Below, piece by piece: positions 1 to 9,056 of a stretch of DNA of 64,000 nt (positions are counted from its first letter, which is position 1; every line of letters starts with the position of its first letter). The DNA lies in the NCBI GenBank assembly GCA_024225445.1, contig JAAEMP010000200.1, positions 38,951-102,950 of the forward strand. Reading direction: 5' to 3'. The translations under genes and the position numbers were made by a program. A model generated the notes under the pieces. That model was not told the origin of the DNA. It was given only the letters and a program-made list of their open reading frames with translations, and did not search any database. This stretch comes from Hyphomicrobiales bacterium. GTDB taxonomy: Bacteria; Pseudomonadota; Alphaproteobacteria; Rhizobiales; Rhizobiaceae.

Positions 1-1
1 T

Positions 2-121
2 GCAGATCAATGCCGCCCGATCGACGATAACCGTGCGTCAGCCGCTTACCGCCTGCAAACCGCCGAGGCGCTGGTGCGGCGCCTGTTGACCCAGGCCTGG
101 CAAAAGGCCAGTACCACCTAA
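2..121 (+). CDS. Xanthine dehydrogenase family FAD-binding subunit, C-terminal end (partial)
   Basis: Only the last 39 codons are in the window; the gene starts upstream. The reading frame contains DNRASAAYRLQTAEALVRRL just before the end. That is the conserved closing helix of the CO-dehydrogenase flavoprotein C-terminal domain, in which Arg and Tyr of an R-x3-YR pattern recur. This subunit normally carries FAD and passes electrons from the 2Fe-2S clusters to NAD or another acceptor. It is followed after 15 bp by the 2Fe-2S subunit and then the molybdopterin subunit, the usual M-S-L order of three-subunit molybdenum hydroxylases. The family call rests on a short stretch but is well supported by the neighbours. 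Confidence 0.75.
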   Translation, partial: ADQCRPIDDNRASAAYRLQTAEALVRRLLTQAWQKASTT

Positions 122-136
122 CGAAGGAAAACGCCG

Positions 137-625
137 ATGCCACAAGAAAAGATCGTAACCCTTCGGGTGAATGGTAAAGAGGTTAAATTCATCGCTCCCG
201 CCCACCGCACTCTGCTGGAGGCGCTTCGTCATGAAGGATTCGTTGAGATAAAATGCGGCTGTGAAAAAGGTGACTGCGGTGCCTGTGCGGTTTTGCTTGA
301 CGGCAACCCGGTTGATAGTTGCCTCACCCTCGCCTGGCATGCAGAAGGAAGCGAGGTAACGACCATCAAGGGTCTTGGCCAACCGGATAATCCCGATCCG
401 TTGCAAACGGCCTTCATCGAAACCGGTGGAGCCCAGTGCGGCTATTGCTCGCCAGGCATGATCATAGCCGCACGGGCTTTATTGAATGATAATCCGAATC
501 CAAATCTAGCTGATATAAAAAAGGGTTTGGCCGGCAATCTGTGCCGTTGCACCGGATACACCAGGATATTTGAGGCGGTCGAACTTGCCGCCCGCAAGAT
601 GCGCAAGGAGAGCGAACAGTCATGA
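137..625 (+). CDS. Molybdenum hydroxylase (xanthine dehydrogenase family) 2Fe-2S subunit
   Basis: This 162-residue protein is the small electron-transfer subunit of a molybdenum hydroxylase. The N-terminal plant-type ferredoxin domain has the cluster motif CGCEKGDCGAC (about residues 40-50) with the fourth cysteine in DSCLTLA. The C-terminal four-helix domain has CGYCSPGM and LCRCTGYTRI for the second cluster. Length is normal for the family. The ATG is preceded by an AAGGAAAA ribosome site. The stop overlaps the start of the large subunit (ATGA, 4 bp), which indicates translational coupling. Substrate specificity cannot be read from this subunit. Confidence 0.93.
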   Translation: MPQEKIVTLRVNGKEVKFIAPAHRTLLEALRHEGFVEIKCGCEKGDCGACAVLLDGNPVDSCLTLAWHAEGSEVTTIKGLGQPDNPDPLQTAFIETGGAQCGYCSPGMIIAARALLNDNPNPNLADIKKGLAGNLCRCTGYTRIFEAVELAARKMRKESEQS

Positions 626-2955
626 GCGAGATCGATACTTCTCCTAACTACATTGCCAATGTGAACCTGCGGCAGGTTGGCAAGAACAAACCCCGCAATG
701 ACTCCCCCACCAAGGTTTTTGGCCGGGCGGTCTATGCCGGCGATTTTCACATGGACGGCATGCTCTATGCCAAGGTCCTGCATTCTGATCGTGCTTGTGC
801 CAACATTAAAAGTGTCAATACTTCTGCTGCCAGGGCGCTTGAAGGAGTGCATAGCGTGTTAACCGCAGAAAACCTTCCAGCCAGCAATGCAGTCATGACC
901 GATCTCCCGGGGCAGGTCGGAGGTGGCACCAAGAACACCAAACAGCCGATTTTGGCGAAGGAACGTGTGCGGTTCTACGGAGAGCCTATTGCGCTGGTAG
1001 CGGCAGAATCCTACGAGCTTGCCCAGAAGGCTCTTGAACTGATTGTGGTGGATTTTGAGGAAACCGAAGGGGTCTTTGATGCGTTTGAAGCACAAAAGCC
1101 GGATGCCCCTGTTGTTTATGGCGACGACAACATCGTTGCCGCTTACAAGATTCGCAAAGGTGATATTGAGAAAGGGTTTGCCGAGGCAGACTATGTTTTG
1201 GAAAATACGTTTTCCTCGCAATATCAGGAGCAGGCATTTTTGGAACCAGAGGCCGCTGTGGCGTGGGTGGATGAACATGACATGCTCAATATCCGCTCTT
1301 CCACGCAGGTAGTTGAACACTTCCGCGCCGTAGCCGATGCTTTGGGTCTACCCCACAACAAGGTACATTTGCAGGCACCATATGTAGGCGGCGGTTTTGG
1401 TGGCAAAGAGGTCATGACAATCGAGGTCTGGCTGGCCCTGCTGGCAATGGATTCACAACGCCCGGTAAAATTAGTCCAGACCCGTGAGAACTCGTTCGTT
1501 TCACATGGTCCCCGCCATCCGTTCACATTTACCCACAAAACCGGGGTAACGAAAGACGGCAAAATTACCGCAATGAAAATTACTGCTACCTCAGACGCCG
1601 GTGCTTATGCCAAGCTCAGTCCCTATATTCTGCTTTATGCCACTGTCGGTGCAACCGGTCCTTATCGGGTCGATAACCTTTGGATTGATTCAACCTCTGC
1701 TGCCACCAACAACCTGCCAACCTGCGCCTATCGAGGATTTGGCACGATGCAGGCAAACACGGCCTGCGAAGCACAGATTGAGGAACTGGCCAGGCTCATC
1801 GGCATGGATTCACTTGATCTCAGGCGAAAGAACTTCATCAAGACAGGAGATCCGAACACCACCGGACAGATTATCCGTAGTGCTGTCTGGTCTGATCAAT
1901 GCGCCACTAAAGCGCTGACCGCCCTTGGAGAGCGTCAGGAAAAAACCGATACACATCTTTTTGGTCATGGGCTTGCATGTTATCAGCAAAGCTATGGACG
2001 TATCCGATGGATGAAGGACACATCTGAGAGCTGGGTTGGCCTGGAAGTAGATGGCACCGCCATTGTCCGATGTTCCGTCACCGATATCGGTGCCGGGCAA
2101 ATGTCGTCTCTGGCGCAGATCACCGGGGAAATCCTCGGAGTGCCAATGAATGAGGTTACGGTCTATTTTGGCGACGGACATGTTAATCCGCTGGGCGGAA
2201 CCTCAACCGCCAGTCGCGCTTTGTACATGACCGGCAAGGCAACCGAACTGGCTGCCAGGAATGTGCGCAACAATCTTCTAGAGTGCATGGCGGAGCATTT
2301 CAGTGTGTCGCCCGGTGAGTTGGACCTGGGCGATTCAAAGGTCTTTGTGATCGATGATCCAGAACGCTCTATGTCGATCAAGGAAATGGTTAAACACTGC
2401 GCCTCGCTTGGGGTGCATCGTCACTCGCTGGAGATTTATCGGGCTCCTACCAGCGAAGGTCTTGATCCCGAAACCGGACAGGGCGAAGTGTTTCCTGATT
2501 TCACCTATGGTGCACACGCTGCCAGCGTGTCGGTTGACATTGATACAGGTGAGGTCAACGTGATCAAAAGTGTTGGAGCCCACGATGTGGGCCAGGCGAT
2601 AAATCTGCGAACAGTGGAAGGGCAGATCGAGGGCAGTGCGCTGATGGGGCAAGGTTTTGCCCTGAGCGAAGAATTGATTTTGGAAAAGGGTATTCTTCAA
2701 AACGGTTCTTTCAGCGAATACCTGATCCCCACTTCTGAAGATGTTCCGGATATTCAGTCCATTGTTCTTGAATCGCGCAGTGGCCTTGGCCCGTTTGGCT
2801 CCAAGGGAATTGGTGAGCCGGTGCTGGCCCCGGTTGCGGCCTCGATTGTAAATGCTGTGGCGGATGCAATTGGGTCCCGTATCCATGATCTTCCGCTGAC
2901 ACCGGAAAAAGTTCTGGCAGCCATCACAGCAAACAAAGCCGCGACCGGCGAATAA
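622..2955 (+). CDS. Molybdenum hydroxylase (xanthine dehydrogenase family) molybdopterin-binding subunit
   Basis: This 777-residue protein is the catalytic subunit, binding molybdopterin cytosine dinucleotide in the related enzymes. Visible family signatures are YVGGGFGGKE (about residue 255), the AYRGFG motif (about residue 372), GGTSTASR near residue 527, and the C-terminal GIGEPVLAPVA, which carries the catalytic glutamate of the family. There is no Tat signal, so a cytoplasmic three-subunit enzyme is expected. It overlaps the 2Fe-2S gene by 4 bp and is followed after 11 bp by an amine dehydrogenase. The substrate (a purine, a nicotinate-like heterocycle or an aldehyde) is not decided by the sequence. 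No XdhC-type maturation gene is seen in the window. Confidence 0.92.
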   Translation: MSEIDTSPNYIANVNLRQVGKNKPRNDSPTKVFGRAVYAGDFHMDGMLYAKVLHSDRACANIKSVNTSAARALEGVHSVLTAENLPASNAVMTDLPGQVGGGTKNTKQPILAKERVRFYGEPIALVAAESYELAQKALELIVVDFEETEGVFDAFEAQKPDAPVVYGDDNIVAAYKIRKGDIEKGFAEADYVLENTFSSQYQEQAFLEPEAAVAWVDEHDMLNIRSSTQVVEHFRAVADALGLPHNKVHLQAPYVGGGFGGKEVMTIEVWLALLAMDSQRPVKLVQTRENSFVSHGPRHPFTFTHKTGVTKDGKITAMKITATSDAGAYAKLSPYILLYATVGATGPYRVDNLWIDSTSAATNNLPTCAYRGFGTMQANTACEAQIEELARLIGMDSLDLRRKNFIKTGDPNTTGQIIRSAVWSDQCATKALTALGERQEKTDTHLFGHGLACYQQSYGRIRWMKDTSESWVGLEVDGTAIVRCSVTDIGAGQMSSLAQITGEILGVPMNEVTVYFGDGHVNPLGGTSTASRALYMTGKATELAARNVRNNLLECMAEHFSVSPGELDLGDSKVFVIDDPERSMSIKEMVKHCASLGVHRHSLEIYRAPTSEGLDPETGQGEVFPDFTYGAHAASVSVDIDTGEVNVIKSVGAHDVGQAINLRTVEGQIEGSALMGQGFALSEELILEKGILQNGSFSEYLIPTSEDVPDIQSIVLESRSGLGPFGSKGIGEPVLAPVAASIVNAVADAIGSRIHDLPLTPEKVLAAITANKAATGE

Positions 2956-2966
2956 GAGGAGAAGTT

Positions 2967-5414
2967 ATGGGCAGGGCACCACCAGATCATGCCCGTATTG
3001 TTATTGTCGGGGGCGGGGTTGTCGGCAGTTCAATTGCTTACCAGTTGGCACTGGCGGGGGAAAAAGACGTAGTACTGCTGGAACGTGGCACCCTGGCCTG
3101 TGGCACCTCCTGGCACGCAGCGGGGCTGATCATGCAACTGCGTGGCGGCCATACCACCACTGAAATTGCCAGCTATAATGCCAGGTTCTATCCGGAACTT
3201 GAAGCTGATACCGGCATCGCAACAGGGTTCAAGCAAAACGGCACTCTGGCTATCGGGCGTAACCTGGACCGGGTGCACGAGATGCAGCGCCGTGGCAGTA
3301 TCGCCAAGAGCTTTGATATTGAAACACGGATGCTGACACCCAGCGAGGTCGGGGCGCTTTACCCGGCCCTTGATACAAAGCTTGTTGCCGGTGGCATGTT
3401 CATCCCGGGAGATGGCCAACTCAGCCCGGTTGATACCGTAAATGCCCTGATCAAGGGGGCGAAAATGCGCGGTATACGGGTTTTTGAAGAAACCCCCGTG
3501 GAAGGTCTTCAGCGCTTGTCGGGTGGAGAATACAGGATCGAGGCTCCAACCCACACCATAACATGCGAAAAACTGGTGCTGGCTTGTGGACTATGGACCC
3601 GCGATCTGGCTGCGCAACTTGGCGCAAGAGTGCCACTCTTTGCCTGCGAGCATATGTATGTTGTGACCGAGGCGATGGATTTCGTGGTTCCAGACCTACC
3701 GGTCCTGCGCGATACCGAGGGCTATACTTATATGAAAGAAGAGGCCGGCAAACTCCTGGTCGGCTCGTTTGAGCCGCGTGGTAAAGCTCTTCCGGTTGAA
3801 AACCTGCCATCCGAGCCGCGTTTTATCGAAATGCAGGAAGACTGGGACCATTTTGAGCTGCCTTACTCGAAAGCCATGCAGATCATACCCGAACTCGCCC
3901 AAGTCGGTATCAACAAATTCATGAACGGACCGGAAAGTTTCACTCCTGACGACCTGCCCTGTCTGGGCGAGGCTCCGGGCCTGCCCAACTGTTTCATCGC
4001 AGCCGGGCTCAACTCTGAAGGATTCGAGATCAGCCCTGGCATATCGCGCGCCCTCGCCCGCTGGATCATCGACGGTGAGCCGGATATGGACCTATTGGAT
4101 TACGATGTGGCACGGTTTCATCCGTTCCAGACCAACCGGAATTATCTGCAAGCGCGGGTACCGGAATCGTTGGGTGGTATTTTTGAAATGCCCTGGCCAT
4201 TCAAGGAACACACCACCGGACGCCCGGCGCGAAAAAGTCATTTGCATGACCGGCTGGCCGCCAATGGTGCCTGTTTTGGTGAAACTGCCGGATGGGAGCG
4301 GCCGATGTGGTTTGCATCAAAAGGCATTGCACCCAAAAACGAATATTCGTTCTTCCGCCCGAACTGGTACGAGCATACCGCTCACGAATGCCGTGCCGCT
4401 CGCCAAGCAGTGGTACTCATGGACATCAGTTCCTTTGGCAAAACCCTCGTGCAAGGCCGCGATGCCTGCGCATTTCTGCAATGGATGTGCGTCAGCAATA
4501 TTCAGGTACCTGCGGGCAAGCTGGTTTACACTCATATGCTCAATTCAAAAGGCGGTATCGAATGTGACGTGACAATTGACCGACTGTCTGAAGACTGTTT
4601 CATGATCTACTCCTCTGCAGGGGTGCATTACCGGGACCTCAACTGGATGCAAAAGCACATCGCGTCAGATCAGCATGTAACCCTGACCGATGTCACCGCA
4701 GCTTATTCCGTCTTGAACCTGCAGGGACCGAAGTCCCGCGAGCTTCTGCAATCAGTCACCAGCACCGATCTTTCGGGCAGTGCGTTCCCTTTTCTGACGG
4801 CGCAGGAAATAGAGATCGGTTACGCCGGGATCAGAGCAAAACGCATGACGTTCATCGGCGAATTGGGCTGGGAATTGCAGATGCCCTCAGAGTTTGTACA
4901 GGATGTCTATGACATCATCATTCAAGCGGGTGGGCCATTCGGGTTAATCCAGGCCGGATATCACGCGCTCGAACATTTGCGCTGTGAACGAGCCTATCGC
5001 GAGTTCGGACTTGATCTGGCTCCGGACGACACTCCGTTTGAAGCGGGCCTTGGTTTTATCGTTAAGATGGACAAACCTGGTGGTTTTTTTGGGCGCGACG
5101 CCCTTCTGCCCCAGGCCGGAAAGACCCTCAATCGACGGATGGTAAATTTCAAGCTGAAGGATGCAGAGCCTGCTCTGTTTCATGATGAGCTGATCTGGAT
5201 GAACGGTGAAATAGTTGGCTACCTCAGTTCTGGTGCCTATGCCTTCAACCTTGGCAGCGCGGTTGGCATGGGATATGTCCGGCACCCAGATGGCGTTACC
5301 GCCGATCTTGTCAATGATGCCGAATTTGAAATCGAAATCGCCGGTAAACTGTTCCCGGCGGAAGCTTCTTTGAAGCCCTTTCTTGATCCGGCTGGCGCAC
5401 GGGTAAAAATGTGA
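2967..5414 (+). CDS. FAD-dependent amine dehydrogenase with GcvT domain (dimethylglycine/sarcosine dehydrogenase family)
   Basis: This 815-residue protein begins with a Rossmann FAD motif (IVIVGGGVVGSSIA, residues about 11-24), followed by GTSWHAAGL. In dimethylglycine and sarcosine dehydrogenases the histidine of that stretch bonds covalently to FAD. The oxidoreductase domain fills roughly the first 400 residues. The rest is a glycine cleavage T-type folate-binding fold (LNLQGPKSRELL, GELGWELQMPSE), which usually passes the released one-carbon unit to tetrahydrofolate. A GAGGAGAAG ribosome site precedes the ATG. It lies between the molybdenum hydroxylase and an aldehyde dehydrogenase in one operon, so an N-methyl or secondary amine is the likely substrate. 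Which one is not visible. Confidence 0.88.
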   Translation: MGRAPPDHARIVIVGGGVVGSSIAYQLALAGEKDVVLLERGTLACGTSWHAAGLIMQLRGGHTTTEIASYNARFYPELEADTGIATGFKQNGTLAIGRNLDRVHEMQRRGSIAKSFDIETRMLTPSEVGALYPALDTKLVAGGMFIPGDGQLSPVDTVNALIKGAKMRGIRVFEETPVEGLQRLSGGEYRIEAPTHTITCEKLVLACGLWTRDLAAQLGARVPLFACEHMYVVTEAMDFVVPDLPVLRDTEGYTYMKEEAGKLLVGSFEPRGKALPVENLPSEPRFIEMQEDWDHFELPYSKAMQIIPELAQVGINKFMNGPESFTPDDLPCLGEAPGLPNCFIAAGLNSEGFEISPGISRALARWIIDGEPDMDLLDYDVARFHPFQTNRNYLQARVPESLGGIFEMPWPFKEHTTGRPARKSHLHDRLAANGACFGETAGWERPMWFASKGIAPKNEYSFFRPNWYEHTAHECRAARQAVVLMDISSFGKTLVQGRDACAFLQWMCVSNIQVPAGKLVYTHMLNSKGGIECDVTIDRLSEDCFMIYSSAGVHYRDLNWMQKHIASDQHVTLTDVTAAYSVLNLQGPKSRELLQSVTSTDLSGSAFPFLTAQEIEIGYAGIRAKRMTFIGELGWELQMPSEFVQDVYDIIIQAGGPFGLIQAGYHALEHLRCERAYREFGLDLAPDDTPFEAGLGFIVKMDKPGGFFGRDALLPQAGKTLNRRMVNFKLKDAEPALFHDELIWMNGEIVGYLSSGAYAFNLGSAVGMGYVRHPDGVTADLVNDAEFEIEIAGKLFPAEASLKPFLDPAGARVKM

Positions 5415-5433
5415 ACAAACGGGAGTGATGGAA

Positions 5434-6912
5434 ATGACAATCTCCAAAAAATGGCAGGCCCCTGCCGGAATTCCTGATCAGTTGGCTATCGACGGTGAAT
5501 GGATTGATGCCGACAGCAGGAATACTGTCGAAAGCATCGATCCGGCAACCGGTGTTCCGTTTGCCTCGGTGCAACTGGGCAATGCCAATGACGTAGATCG
5601 CGCGGTTGAAAGTTCGAAACGGGCCCTGAAAGGTGAGTGGCGACATGCCACGCCGGTTCAACGTGCGCGAGTTTTGGCAACCACAGCGGCCTTGATCCGG
5701 CGCGATGCCGAATTGCTGGCGAGGGTGGAAACGCTTGACTGTGGCAAGCCGATTCGGGAGGCCCGAGGTGACGTGGAAACCGCTGCGGGATATTTTGAGT
5801 ATTACGCTGGGATCGCCGACAAGCTGCAGGGGGCATCAATCCCGCTGGGACCCGATTTCATGTCGTTTACCGTGCATGAACCGGTAGGTGTTACCGCCCA
5901 TATCATCCCGTGGAACTTCCCCCTGGTAACAACAGCGCGTGGCGCGGCACCAGCCTTGGCTGCCGGCAACACTTGCGTGATCAAACCGGCGCTGATCACC
6001 TCTCTTACCGCATTGATGCTGGCCGGGATTCTGAAAGAGGCCGGGTTGCCGGACGGGGTTTACAATGTGGTTACAGGCCGCGGCTCAGAGGTGGGAGACT
6101 ATCTGACCAGCCATTGCGACGTCTCCCATGTCACCTTTACCGGCTCGGTAGCGACCGGCATTTCGGTGATGAAATCGGCCGCCGACACAATCGCCTCAAC
6201 CACGATGGAGCTTGGTGGCAAATCACCGGTAGTGGTATTGTCCGACGCTGATATCGATACGGCCGTAGAAGGCACCATGAAAGCGATCTTCATGAATGCA
6301 GGACAGGTTTGCTCATCCGGCTCACGGCTGGTGGTTGAGCGTCCTGTGCATGCTCAGATGATGGAAGCGCTGGTGGACAGGGCCGATGCGCTCAATATTG
6401 GACATGGTCTTGACGACGCTGATCTTGGCCCGCTTGTATCGGGTGCGCAACTGAAAAGTGTGTCCGCTTATGTTGATGACGCCCGCTCGCGTGGCTGCTC
6501 GATCGCTATCGGTGGCAAAGCCCAGAGCCCGGCTGGTATTGAGGGTTTGGAAGGTGGCTTTTTCATGCAGCCGACAATTATCGATGATCTTAAGGCCGAT
6601 GACAGACTGGTTCAGGAGGAGATATTTGGTCCGGTTCTGGCAGTGCAGGTCGTTGACAGCGCCGAAGAAGCGATAGAGGTTGCCAACGACACATCGTTCG
6701 GATTATGCGGCGGAATTTACACCAGCGATATCACCAAAGCCCTGCGCTTTGCCCGCGATATGGAAGCTGGCCAGATTTTTATCAACCAGTATTTTGCCGG
6801 TGGCATACCCACTCCGTTCGGCGGCGTTAAAAATTCCGGTTTTGGCCGCGAAAAAGGCCTGGCCGCGCTCGCCAGTTACTATCAAGTGAAGTGCATCACT
6901 GCACGAATCTAA
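5434..6912 (+). CDS. NAD(P)-dependent aldehyde dehydrogenase
   Basis: This 492-residue protein is an aldehyde dehydrogenase of normal family length, oxidising an aldehyde to the acid. The cofactor-binding motif PWNFPLV, the general-base glutamate in MELGGKSP and the catalytic cysteine in NAGQVCSSGSR are all present. So is the C-terminal PFGGVKNSGFGRE motif typical of betaine- and aminoaldehyde-type enzymes. In-frame GTG 5425 and ATG 5428 also exist, but the GGGAG at 5421-5425 sits 8 nt before the ATG at 5434, so I chose that start. It follows the amine dehydrogenase by 19 bp and precedes an aminotransferase, which fits stepwise oxidation of an amine-derived aldehyde. Confidence 0.92.
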   Translation: MTISKKWQAPAGIPDQLAIDGEWIDADSRNTVESIDPATGVPFASVQLGNANDVDRAVESSKRALKGEWRHATPVQRARVLATTAALIRRDAELLARVETLDCGKPIREARGDVETAAGYFEYYAGIADKLQGASIPLGPDFMSFTVHEPVGVTAHIIPWNFPLVTTARGAAPALAAGNTCVIKPALITSLTALMLAGILKEAGLPDGVYNVVTGRGSEVGDYLTSHCDVSHVTFTGSVATGISVMKSAADTIASTTMELGGKSPVVVLSDADIDTAVEGTMKAIFMNAGQVCSSGSRLVVERPVHAQMMEALVDRADALNIGHGLDDADLGPLVSGAQLKSVSAYVDDARSRGCSIAIGGKAQSPAGIEGLEGGFFMQPTIIDDLKADDRLVQEEIFGPVLAVQVVDSAEEAIEVANDTSFGLCGGIYTSDITKALRFARDMEAGQIFINQYFAGGIPTPFGGVKNSGFGREKGLAALASYYQVKCITARI

Positions 6913-6934
6913 AACTGTTTTGCAAGAGGTATTC

Positions 6935-8314
6935 ATGGTTACGACCCCCAACTCCCCACACGCCCGCGATATCGCTTCGCACCTGCATCCCTTTACCAAT
7001 CTTGCGGTACATCCGCAAAAAGGCCCGCATATCTTCAACCGAGGTGAAGGGATCTACGTTTTTGACGACGACGGAAAGAAGTATATCGAAGGGCTGTCGG
7101 GACTTTGGTGCGCCTCGCTCGGATTCAGCGAAAAACGTCTGGTGGAAGCGGCAACCAAACAATTGCAAACGCTGCCGTTTTATCACAATTTCGCCCACAA
7201 GGCGGTGGAACCGGCGATCGAACTGGCTGATTTTCTGGTTGAGCACGCGCCGGTACCGATGTCCAAGGTATTCTTCACCAATTCAGGATCTGAGGCCAAT
7301 GACACCCAGGTCAAACTCGTCTGGTACTACAACAATATACTTGGCCGTCCTGAAAAGAAGAAAATCATCGCCCGGCGCGGCGCATATCACGGCATTACCC
7401 TGGCAGCTGCCAGCCTGACCGGGATGCAATATGCCCATAATGCCTTTGATGTGCCGATCAACAATATCCTCCACACTGATTGTCCGCACCACTATCACTA
7501 TGGCATGGAAGGCGAGAGTGAAGACCAATATTCAACACGTCTGGCTGCAAATCTAGAACAGCTGATCTTTGAGGAAGGCCCTGAAACCGTGGCTGCCTTC
7601 ATCGCCGAACCTTTCCTTGGTGCTGGCGGGGTGATAGAGCCACCCAAGGGCTATTTCGAGAAAATCCAGCCTGTTCTGGCGGAACACGATATTCTCTTCA
7701 TCGTTGATGAGGTGATCAGCGGATTTTATCGCACCGGAAACATGTTCGCGACCGAGACCTACGATCTCAAACCTGATCTGATCACGATGGCCAAGCAATT
7801 ATCGGCCGCATACCAGCCCATTGGCGGCGTAATGATGACTGAAAAAATTCACGATATTCTTGTCGAAGGCAGCCGCAAATATGGCATTTTCGGCACCGGT
7901 TTCACTTATTCCGGCCATCCGGTTCCCGCCGCCGTCGCGCTGGAAACCCAGAAGGTCTATCTGGAACGTGATATTGGGGGTCATGTCAAGGCAATTTCGA
8001 TCCCCTTCCAGAAACGGTTGCACGCGCTGGCCGATCATCCACTGGTTGGCGAAGCTCGCGGGCTGGGTCTGATCGGAGCCGTTGAACTGGTCAGGGACAA
8101 GGCCAGTCGGGCAAATTTTGATGCCGCTGACAAGGTTGGCCCCTGGGTCGCCGACCGCGCCACTCACCATGGGTTGATCGTGCGTCCTTTATTGAACGAT
8201 ACCATTGCCTTTTGCCCACCGCTGATCATTAATGAGCAACAGATCAATGATATGTTCGATGCCATGGAACGTGCGCTTGATGATGCCGTAGACTTTGTCG
8301 ATGGGCTGACCTGA
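6935..8314 (+). CDS. Class III PLP-dependent aminotransferase (omega-amino acid/diamine:pyruvate type)
   Basis: This 459-residue protein is a class III aminotransferase that should move a terminal amino group to an oxo acid such as pyruvate. It has FFTNSGSEAND (phosphate binding), the cofactor aspartate in FIVDEVISGF, and the Schiff-base lysine in MAKQLSAAYQPIGGV (about residue 288). The SGLWCASLG and FYHNF region near the N-terminus resembles putrescine/taurine-pyruvate type enzymes. The ATG at 6935 has AAGAGG about 6 nt upstream and is preferred to the TTG at 6920. Its place after an aldehyde dehydrogenase suggests that it makes or uses an amino aldehyde. The exact substrate is unknown. Confidence 0.9.
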   Translation: MVTTPNSPHARDIASHLHPFTNLAVHPQKGPHIFNRGEGIYVFDDDGKKYIEGLSGLWCASLGFSEKRLVEAATKQLQTLPFYHNFAHKAVEPAIELADFLVEHAPVPMSKVFFTNSGSEANDTQVKLVWYYNNILGRPEKKKIIARRGAYHGITLAAASLTGMQYAHNAFDVPINNILHTDCPHHYHYGMEGESEDQYSTRLAANLEQLIFEEGPETVAAFIAEPFLGAGGVIEPPKGYFEKIQPVLAEHDILFIVDEVISGFYRTGNMFATETYDLKPDLITMAKQLSAAYQPIGGVMMTEKIHDILVEGSRKYGIFGTGFTYSGHPVPAAVALETQKVYLERDIGGHVKAISIPFQKRLHALADHPLVGEARGLGLIGAVELVRDKASRANFDAADKVGPWVADRATHHGLIVRPLLNDTIAFCPPLIINEQQINDMFDAMERALDDAVDFVDGLT

Positions 8315-8385
8315 AAACCTGTGCTGGACACAAATAAGGAGCCGGCTCCGGCTGCAATCAAACGAGTTACGGAATAGAGCTGCGA

Positions 8386-9027
8386 ATGACCGAGCGAACC
8401 AGCGACGAAAAGACACGCAAGTTGCATAACGTCTATGCTTCACAGAGCGCCAATGAAACAGCGGAAATTTATGATGGCTGGGCTGACAAGTATGAGGAAC
8501 ATATGGCAGGGGTGGGATACTCACATCCTGCAATGGTAGCGGCAATGCTGTGCCGGTATCAGGAAACCGGATCTGCACCGTTGCTGGATGCGGGTGCTGG
8601 AACCGGGATAATGGCCGGAATACTGGGCGCCATGGGTTATACAGCGATATTCGGGTTTGACGCCTCGCCGGGAATGTTGCGTCTTGCAGAATCCCGGAAG
8701 ATCTATGAGGATCTCAGAATGTTGCGCCTGGGAGAACCACTTGACTATGAAACCAGCCAGTTTGCTGCCACGGTTGCCTCGGGCGTCTTTACCCAGGGCC
8801 ATGCGCCGCTTTGCGGGCTGCACGAGCTTATCCGCGTTACTCGACCGGGTGGCCATATTGTGTTTTCGATCGCCCGCAATTATCTGGGAAGTGTTTTTGA
8901 AACCTTTGCAACAAAACTGGAACAGGAAGGCAAATGGAACAAGATGGACGCTACCAGCCAATATGATTCAACCCCGATGGGCAAGGATAAACTGATGGCG
9001 CAGGTCTTTGCTTTTTGCGTTAACTGA
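8386..9027 (+). CDS. Class I SAM-dependent methyltransferase
   Basis: This 213-residue protein has a class I methyltransferase fold. Motif I LLDAGAGTGIMAGIL (about residues 66-80) binds S-adenosylmethionine, GFDASPGML is motif II, and RVTRPGGHIVFS is the post-core strand. It resembles the 'Williams-Beuren' type small-molecule methyltransferases (YDGWADKYEEHM near the N-terminus). It is placed 71 bp after the aminotransferase and 29 bp before the TPP enzyme in the same direction, so it is probably part of the catabolic operon. A methyltransferase is unexpected in a degradative set. The acceptor is unknown. Confidence 0.82.
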   Translation: MTERTSDEKTRKLHNVYASQSANETAEIYDGWADKYEEHMAGVGYSHPAMVAAMLCRYQETGSAPLLDAGAGTGIMAGILGAMGYTAIFGFDASPGMLRLAESRKIYEDLRMLRLGEPLDYETSQFAATVASGVFTQGHAPLCGLHELIRVTRPGGHIVFSIARNYLGSVFETFATKLEQEGKWNKMDATSQYDSTPMGKDKLMAQVFAFCVN

Positions 9028-9056
9028 GTAACTGTGCCGTAGCGAGGAAAACCACA

